DNA of 44,434 nt from a virus. The position numbers and the translations under genes were made by a program. This document shows positions 41,360-44,434 of the stretch, in pieces (position 1 is the stretch's first letter; every line of letters starts with the position of its first letter). The notes beneath the pieces were generated by a model that worked only from the letters and a program-made list of their open reading frames with translations, did no database searches and was not told the origin of the DNA. The stretch covers positions 1 through 44,434 of IMG/VR virus record IMGVR_UViG_3300009128_000036; one strand, 5' to 3'.

Positions 41360-41663
41360 AATTTGTTTCCTTTTCTTCTTCGCTAGTAAGTGAATAAATT
41401 ACCTCAAATGTTTCTAATTGTTCATTTAACGAAACTGCGTGTTCCATCAAAGATTGCAATGTATGATCACCATAAAACATTTCTAAATTATATACTTCGC
41501 TAACATGTTTTGCAAAACTATCGATCATGTCTTGTAAATCGCCTAACTCATCTGATACAAATAATAACCTAGCCAATACTGAACGTACATAGGCCAATAG
41601 ACCAATATTCGCTAGCACAGATAATGTTAATACCAATGTTAATACTATTTCAAGACGGCTCAT
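41310..41663 (-). CDS. Single-pass membrane protein, 117 aa
   Basis: Residues about 4-30 form a hydrophobic helix (IVLTLVLTLSVLANIGLLAY), then RSVLARLLFVSDELGDL, a helical region and a strongly acidic tail (TSEEEKETNFEDAADGRDD). An N-terminal anchor with a cytoplasmic coil is likely. A similar small protein with a 'SRLEIVLTLVL' opening occurs in many marine myoviruses, from memory, with no assigned role. I chose the ATG at 41663 over a GTG three codons upstream (41672), because of codon strength and an AAGAG site 8 nt before it. The start lies within the zinc-ribbon gene end. The last 50 nt overlap the sigma factor start. Confidence 0.7.
   Translation of the reverse strand: MSRLEIVLTLVLTLSVLANIGLLAYVRSVLARLLFVSDELGDLQDMIDSFAKHVSEVYNLEMFYGDHTLQSLMEHAVSLNEQLETFEVIYSLTSEEEKETNFEDAADGRDDQEPEEN
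41367..41372 (-). promoter_or_regulatory. Ribosome binding site supporting the TTG start of the late sigma gene
   Basis: On the minus strand AAGGAA lies about 7-8 nt before the TTG at 41359, inside the 3' part of the membrane-protein gene. No ATG or GTG exists in frame for many codons downstream, so this site decides the start. A weak start in a 50-nt overlap would make sigma synthesis depend on translation of the upstream gene. Confidence 0.6.
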
Positions 41664-41910
41664 AATTTTCACTCTTTGAAGAATTTTTTAAATCTTCTAG
41701 AACTTCTTTATTGGATTCAATATATTCTTTTGTAATCTGTCCCGTTATCTGCTCGCCGGCTTCACTTGTTTCAACCTTGTAAGGTTTAGTCAAAAGTTTT
41801 GATATCTCCAGCGACTCACAGTGAATACAAGATTCTTGTCTTTCATTAATATAATGAATGACCATAAATTCATGCATGCAGGTGTGGCACATGTAACGGT
41901 ATCTTGGCAT
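41650..41910 (-). CDS. FmdB-type zinc ribbon protein
   Basis: The 86-aa protein begins MPRYRYMCHTCMHEFMV, the typical opening of FmdB/PF09723-like putative regulatory zinc ribbons, with Cys pairs C8-x2-C11 and C28-x2-C31 (SCIHCES). The remainder is acidic and helical, ending in polar residues. FmdB domains are thought to bind zinc and may act as regulators or partner-binding modules; no reaction is known. Its start overlaps the stop of the 72-aa gene (TAATG). It lies just upstream of the late sigma gene, so a role in transcription switching is conceivable but only inferred. Confidence 0.8.
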   Translation of the reverse strand: MPRYRYMCHTCMHEFMVIHYINERQESCIHCESLEISKLLTKPYKVETSEAGEQITGQITKEYIESNKEVLEDLKNSSKSENYEPS

Positions 41911-42128
41911 TATTTTACCATTTTTAATAAATCATCTTCTGTAATTGGAGTGTCGTTAGAGACCCTAACAGTCGGGGGGTTTGTGACTGCTAGTCCTTCT
42001 TCAGTCTCAACAAGCTCAAAGCTCTTGAGAATCGGGACGATATCCAATTCGTTCAATAGTGACTCTTGAAGAGCCATCATGACGGCGCCAAGCGCCTGAT
42101 TTGAAAGTTTGTGTGTAGGTGTGTTCAT
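41910..42128 (-). CDS. Small conserved-looking protein, 72 aa
   Basis: No family recognised. The sequence has a helical first half (SNQALGAVMMALQESLLNEL) and a beta-prone, Thr/Pro-containing second half (GLAVTNPPTVRVSNDTPIT) and is mildly acidic. It is 1 nt from the UDP-glucose dehydrogenase stop (TAA then ATG) and overlaps the zinc-ribbon start. The length and operon fit support a real gene. Its function cannot be guessed from sequence. Confidence 0.6.
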   Translation of the reverse strand: MNTPTHKLSNQALGAVMMALQESLLNELDIVPILKSFELVETEEGLAVTNPPTVRVSNDTPITEDDLLKMVK

Positions 42129-42129
42129 T

Positions 42130-42978
42130 TTAATTTTCCTCCGAAATTGCTCTACCTTTTAATTTTTCCCAGTCTCTCTCTGGGCGGACTTCTAAATTCT
42201 TTTGCCATGCTCCGGAGAGTACGGGTGTGTTGATGCCCATCTCTGAAGCATAATAAATTAATGCATTAATATCTTTAGGGAAACATGACCCTCCAAATCC
42301 AGCGTTGCCATCTGGGCCGGGTGATGAAAAGTGTGATTTTCCAAGTCTCTGATCATACAAAGCATATTCTACTACTTTATCATAATCTACATCAACTTTG
42401 TCGCATATTTGTTTAAATTCATTAGAAAAACTAACTTTAGTGGCCAAAAATGTATTAATAAAATACTTTACTGATTCTGCAGTATCTGAACCTGTTTTTA
42501 TAATTGGAACTTCTTGAAACACTTTTCTAAACATATTTTTAACAAGCGTGGAGGCAGGTCGTGGTCCCCCAATAATTATTCTGTTTTGATTTTTAAAATC
42601 ATCAATATAATTTGCTTCTGTTAAAAATTCTGGATTAAATACTATCTGAATGTTTTTGCAAGATTCATTAAATTTTGCGGTGGTTCCGGGAGGGATAGTT
42701 GATTTAATTACGACAATATTTTCTAGTTTATATCCGTTAATATCATCAATAACTTGCTGCAGTATTGATAAGTCACATGACCCATCTTTTTTCATTGGTG
42801 TTGGTAAGCAAACAAAAACTATTTTTGCTCTTTGGCACACATCTTTCATATCAGTGCAGCTGGATTTTTTCTCTAAAAATTTATCATAGGTGTGAACATT
42901 AAAATGTTCTCTGAGACCTTCATAAGTGGCAGTACCCACAAAACCCTGACCGATGATACCGATGTCACTAGTATTCAT
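42130..42978 (-). CDS. Short UDP-glucose/nucleotide-sugar 6-dehydrogenase
   Basis: The product should oxidise a nucleotide sugar (UDP-glucose or a relative) with NAD+ to a uronic acid. Motifs of the family are visible: Rossmann GIIGQGFVG (G10, G12, G15), the VCLPTP loop at about 56-61, KSTIPPGTT at about 92-100, NPEFLTEANYI (E118), and the catalytic cysteine C232 in GFGGSCFPKD. At 282 aa it stops soon after the central dimerisation domain. It lacks the C-terminal UDP-binding domain that brings typical enzymes to about 390-450 aa. Short versions of this enzyme are known in phages, so it may still be active. The ATG overlaps the epimerase stop (ATGA). Confidence 0.87.
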   Translation of the reverse strand: MNTSDIGIIGQGFVGTATYEGLREHFNVHTYDKFLEKKSSCTDMKDVCQRAKIVFVCLPTPMKKDGSCDLSILQQVIDDINGYKLENIVVIKSTIPPGTTAKFNESCKNIQIVFNPEFLTEANYIDDFKNQNRIIIGGPRPASTLVKNMFRKVFQEVPIIKTGSDTAESVKYFINTFLATKVSFSNEFKQICDKVDVDYDKVVEYALYDQRLGKSHFSSPGPDGNAGFGGSCFPKDINALIYYASEMGINTPVLSGAWQKNLEVRPERDWEKLKGRAISEEN

Positions 42979-43853
42979 TTTTTAATCCTCGCGAAGCAAT
43001 CATCAATGCCTTCAAATATATCAACGCCGGCGGTCCAGCCCATACTCTTAAGCGGGGATATTTTGGCCCTTGTTTCTCTAACATCGCCGGGTCTGGGTGG
43101 TCGATATTCAAATTCAACGCTTGGAAAATGTTTATTTACAATTTCTTTAATTTGGTTTAAGGAGATATTTGTGCCTGTACCAACTTCCAAAACCTGACCA
43201 TGGAAATCTAAACCACATTCCATACAAAAGATATTTGCATTAACGACGTCGGCGACATTTACCATATCCCTGCGATGCTCGCCGTCGCCATTGATATGTG
43301 GTGTTATATCATTTCTAATTGCGTGCATCCAGTTTGATATCGCTGTCGCATACGGGCCATTGATTGTTTGATCATGAGAGTATACATTGAAATAACGCAA
43401 ACTTACTGTATCAAGCCCATAAAGCTTAGAATACAACGTTGTTTCGATCTCGGTTGTATATTTTTGGAGTGCGTACGGACTCTCAGGGCCGTTGCCGTTC
43501 CCCATAACAGATGAGGAGCTAGAATAAATTACGCGCTTAACAGAGCCCACTTTTCTTGCAAAGTTAAGTAACACAGTGCCGGCTAAAATATTATTACGGC
43601 CGGTGGAAACAGGATTCTCAACGCTATATCCAACACGTGGCCAGCAGGCCATATGAAAAATATACTCAGGCTGAAAATTGTAGTAGTGTGGGTGGAATTT
43701 ACCATCACTGCCTTCTGCTAGCATTGAAATTACATCTTTTCGAGGGTCTTCCTCAAGATCAATTCCCATAACGGTGTGACCAGATTCTTGTAAAGCCTTG
43801 TAGAGCTTTGAGCCAATATAGCCTTTATAGCCAGTTACTAAGCATCTAGCCAT
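42975..43853 (-). CDS. NAD-dependent sugar epimerase/dehydratase (extended SDR)
   Basis: A predicted nucleotide-sugar epimerase, probably GalE-like or a close relative. The Rossmann motif is VTGYKGYIGSKL (G8, G11, G14). The Ser run VIYSSSSSV (residues 108-116) and YALQK (Y127, K131) give the catalytic Ser-Tyr-Lys set. SLRYFNVYS is the conserved downstream loop. Length, 292 aa, is slightly short of bacterial GalE (about 340). Substrate cannot be fixed from sequence. It is paired with the UDP-sugar dehydrogenase by an ATGA overlap and overlaps the 72-aa gene upstream by 8 nt, so the sugar enzymes are translationally linked. Confidence 0.85.
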   Translation of the reverse strand: MARCLVTGYKGYIGSKLYKALQESGHTVMGIDLEEDPRKDVISMLAEGSDGKFHPHYYNFQPEYIFHMACWPRVGYSVENPVSTGRNNILAGTVLLNFARKVGSVKRVIYSSSSSVMGNGNGPESPYALQKYTTEIETTLYSKLYGLDTVSLRYFNVYSHDQTINGPYATAISNWMHAIRNDITPHINGDGEHRRDMVNVADVVNANIFCMECGLDFHGQVLEVGTGTNISLNQIKEIVNKHFPSVEFEYRPPRPGDVRETRAKISPLKSMGWTAGVDIFEGIDDCFARIKK

Positions 43854-44064
43854 CTTGTTTCTCCAATCTTTCTAAATTACGATCTATGAAAGTCATAATA
43901 TCACTATGCTTGAAACGATATATGTAATACAATTTATTGTCATACTTGCCATTAAAATAATTTATATCTTTGTAATTCATTACTAATCCAGTCCCGGCGT
44001 CTTTAACAATTTCGTCAGCATATAATTCGTACCATTTTACCAAGTCACCCACCTTTGCCAACAT
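43846..44064 (-). CDS. Small unknown protein, 72 aa, within sugar operon
   Basis: The product begins with [20 protein letters not shown], a Tyr-rich, probably beta-strand-rich short protein ([14 protein letters not shown]). Small proteins with a similar 'KVGDLVKW' opening occur in many marine phages in my memory, with no function assigned. AAGGAG at 44073-44078 lies 8 nt before the ATG at 44064, so the start is well supported even though it overlaps the GMD gene end by 20 nt. It may be an accessory to the sugar genes or unrelated. Confidence 0.6.
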   Translation of the reverse strand: MLAKVGDLVKWYELYADEIVKDAGTGLVMNYKDINYFNGKYDNKLYYIYRFKHSDIMTFIDRNLERLEKQDG

Positions 44065-44434
44065 TAAAAAGTCTCCTTAAGTCTTCATCATACATCATTT
44101 GAGCCAATTCTTTAAATTTAACTTTGGGTTCCCATTTAAGCTTTTTCTTGGCTTTAGTAGCATCGCCCAAAAGCAATGGCACCTCGTGTGGCCTAAAGAG
44201 TCTTTTATCGGTCTCAAGATATTTCTTGACACTAAGGCCGGCATAATCAAAAACTTCATGTAAGAATTCTTCAACTGTGTGAGTCTCGCCGGTAGCTATA
44301 ACATAGTCGTCTGGATTTTCTTGTTGTAGCATTAACCACATTGCCTCAACATAATCGCCGGCGAATCCCCAGTCTCTTTTCGCCTCAAGGTTACCTAATT
44401 GAATTTTGTCTTGAAGGCCCATCTTAATTTTGGC
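44045..44434 (-). CDS. GDP-mannose 4,6-dehydratase, C-terminal part (runs off right edge)
   Basis: Only the last 129 codons are present; the gene extends beyond base 44434, and the internal ATG at 44422 is not the true start. The sequence ([20 protein letters not shown] then [51 protein letters not shown]) is the strongly conserved C-terminal half of GDP-mannose 4,6-dehydratase, which makes GDP-4-keto-6-deoxymannose, the precursor of GDP-fucose and related deoxysugars. The N-terminal NAD-binding domain and catalytic residues are outside the window. With the epimerase and dehydrogenase it forms a nucleotide-sugar cassette. Confidence 0.92.
   Translation of the reverse strand, partial: AKIKMGLQDKIQLGNLEAKRDWGFAGDYVEAMWLMLQQENPDDYVIATGETHTVEEFLHEVFDYAGLSVKKYLETDKRLFRPHEVPLLLGDATKAKKKLKWEPKVKFKELAQMMYDEDLRRLFNVGKGG

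Noticed and set aside
1-44434. tRNA genes, CRISPR arrays, integrase or attachment sites
   Set aside because: No intergenic gap exceeds about 80 nt, and no cloverleaf, spaced repeat array or recombinase motif was seen.

Overview
This window is a piece of a tailed-phage (myovirus) genome. All 27 genes I can support, including partial ones at both edges, lie on the minus strand, so transcription runs from high to low coordinates. The genes are packed with 1-50 nt overlaps or gaps under 80 nt. No interval of 300 bases or more lacks a gene, and I see no tRNA, IS element or CRISPR array. Recognisable T4-superfamily baseplate genes (gp25-like, gp6/J-like, and a gp5-like OB-fold plus lysozyme), a gp55-like late sigma factor, a phage DnaG-type primase and a RuvC-type resolvase point to a large lytic T4-related virus. 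Several protein families resemble ones I associate with marine myoviruses. The host is not identifiable. Two near-consensus sigma-70 promoters suggest a proteobacterial-type host RNA polymerase, which is an inference.

Layout in transcription order (right to left): 44434-42130 holds nucleotide-sugar genes (3' end of a GDP-mannose 4,6-dehydratase, an NAD-dependent epimerase, a short UDP-glucose-6-dehydrogenase-like enzyme) with one small unknown gene. 42128-40341 holds small accessory and regulatory genes (an unknown, an FmdB-type zinc ribbon, a one-helix membrane protein, the late sigma factor, a 97-aa helical protein). 40344-29291 is the baseplate block: tail lysozyme, a beta-rich spike-like protein, a 2176-aa structural protein, gp25-like and gp6-like wedge proteins. 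29291-2680 is a run of large structural or adhesin-like proteins. It includes a 3874-aa protein with two LamG-like domains and several proteins sharing N- or C-terminal modules. 2680-1 holds a small HExxH zincin-like protein, RuvC, an FKBP/SlyD-type prolyl isomerase with a SAP/HeH-like tail, the primase, and the start of a small helical protein.

The late sigma factor presumably directs expression of the tail genes that follow it. The sugar enzymes would supply activated sugars for modifying virion or host surface glycans. The resolvase and primase belong to replication and packaging. The FKBP gene stands out. It has its own sigma-70-like promoter and is followed by a strong intrinsic terminator with a UUCG loop, after which a second sigma-70-like promoter drives the primase. 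It therefore looks like an independently expressed moron-type unit.

Two other things deserve attention. The palindrome GCCGGC is strongly over-represented: about 50 copies by eye, where a 42-44% GC sequence should have about 4-5. The T4 gp5 spike functions also appear split between two adjacent genes. All family assignments come from reading motifs, not from database searches.
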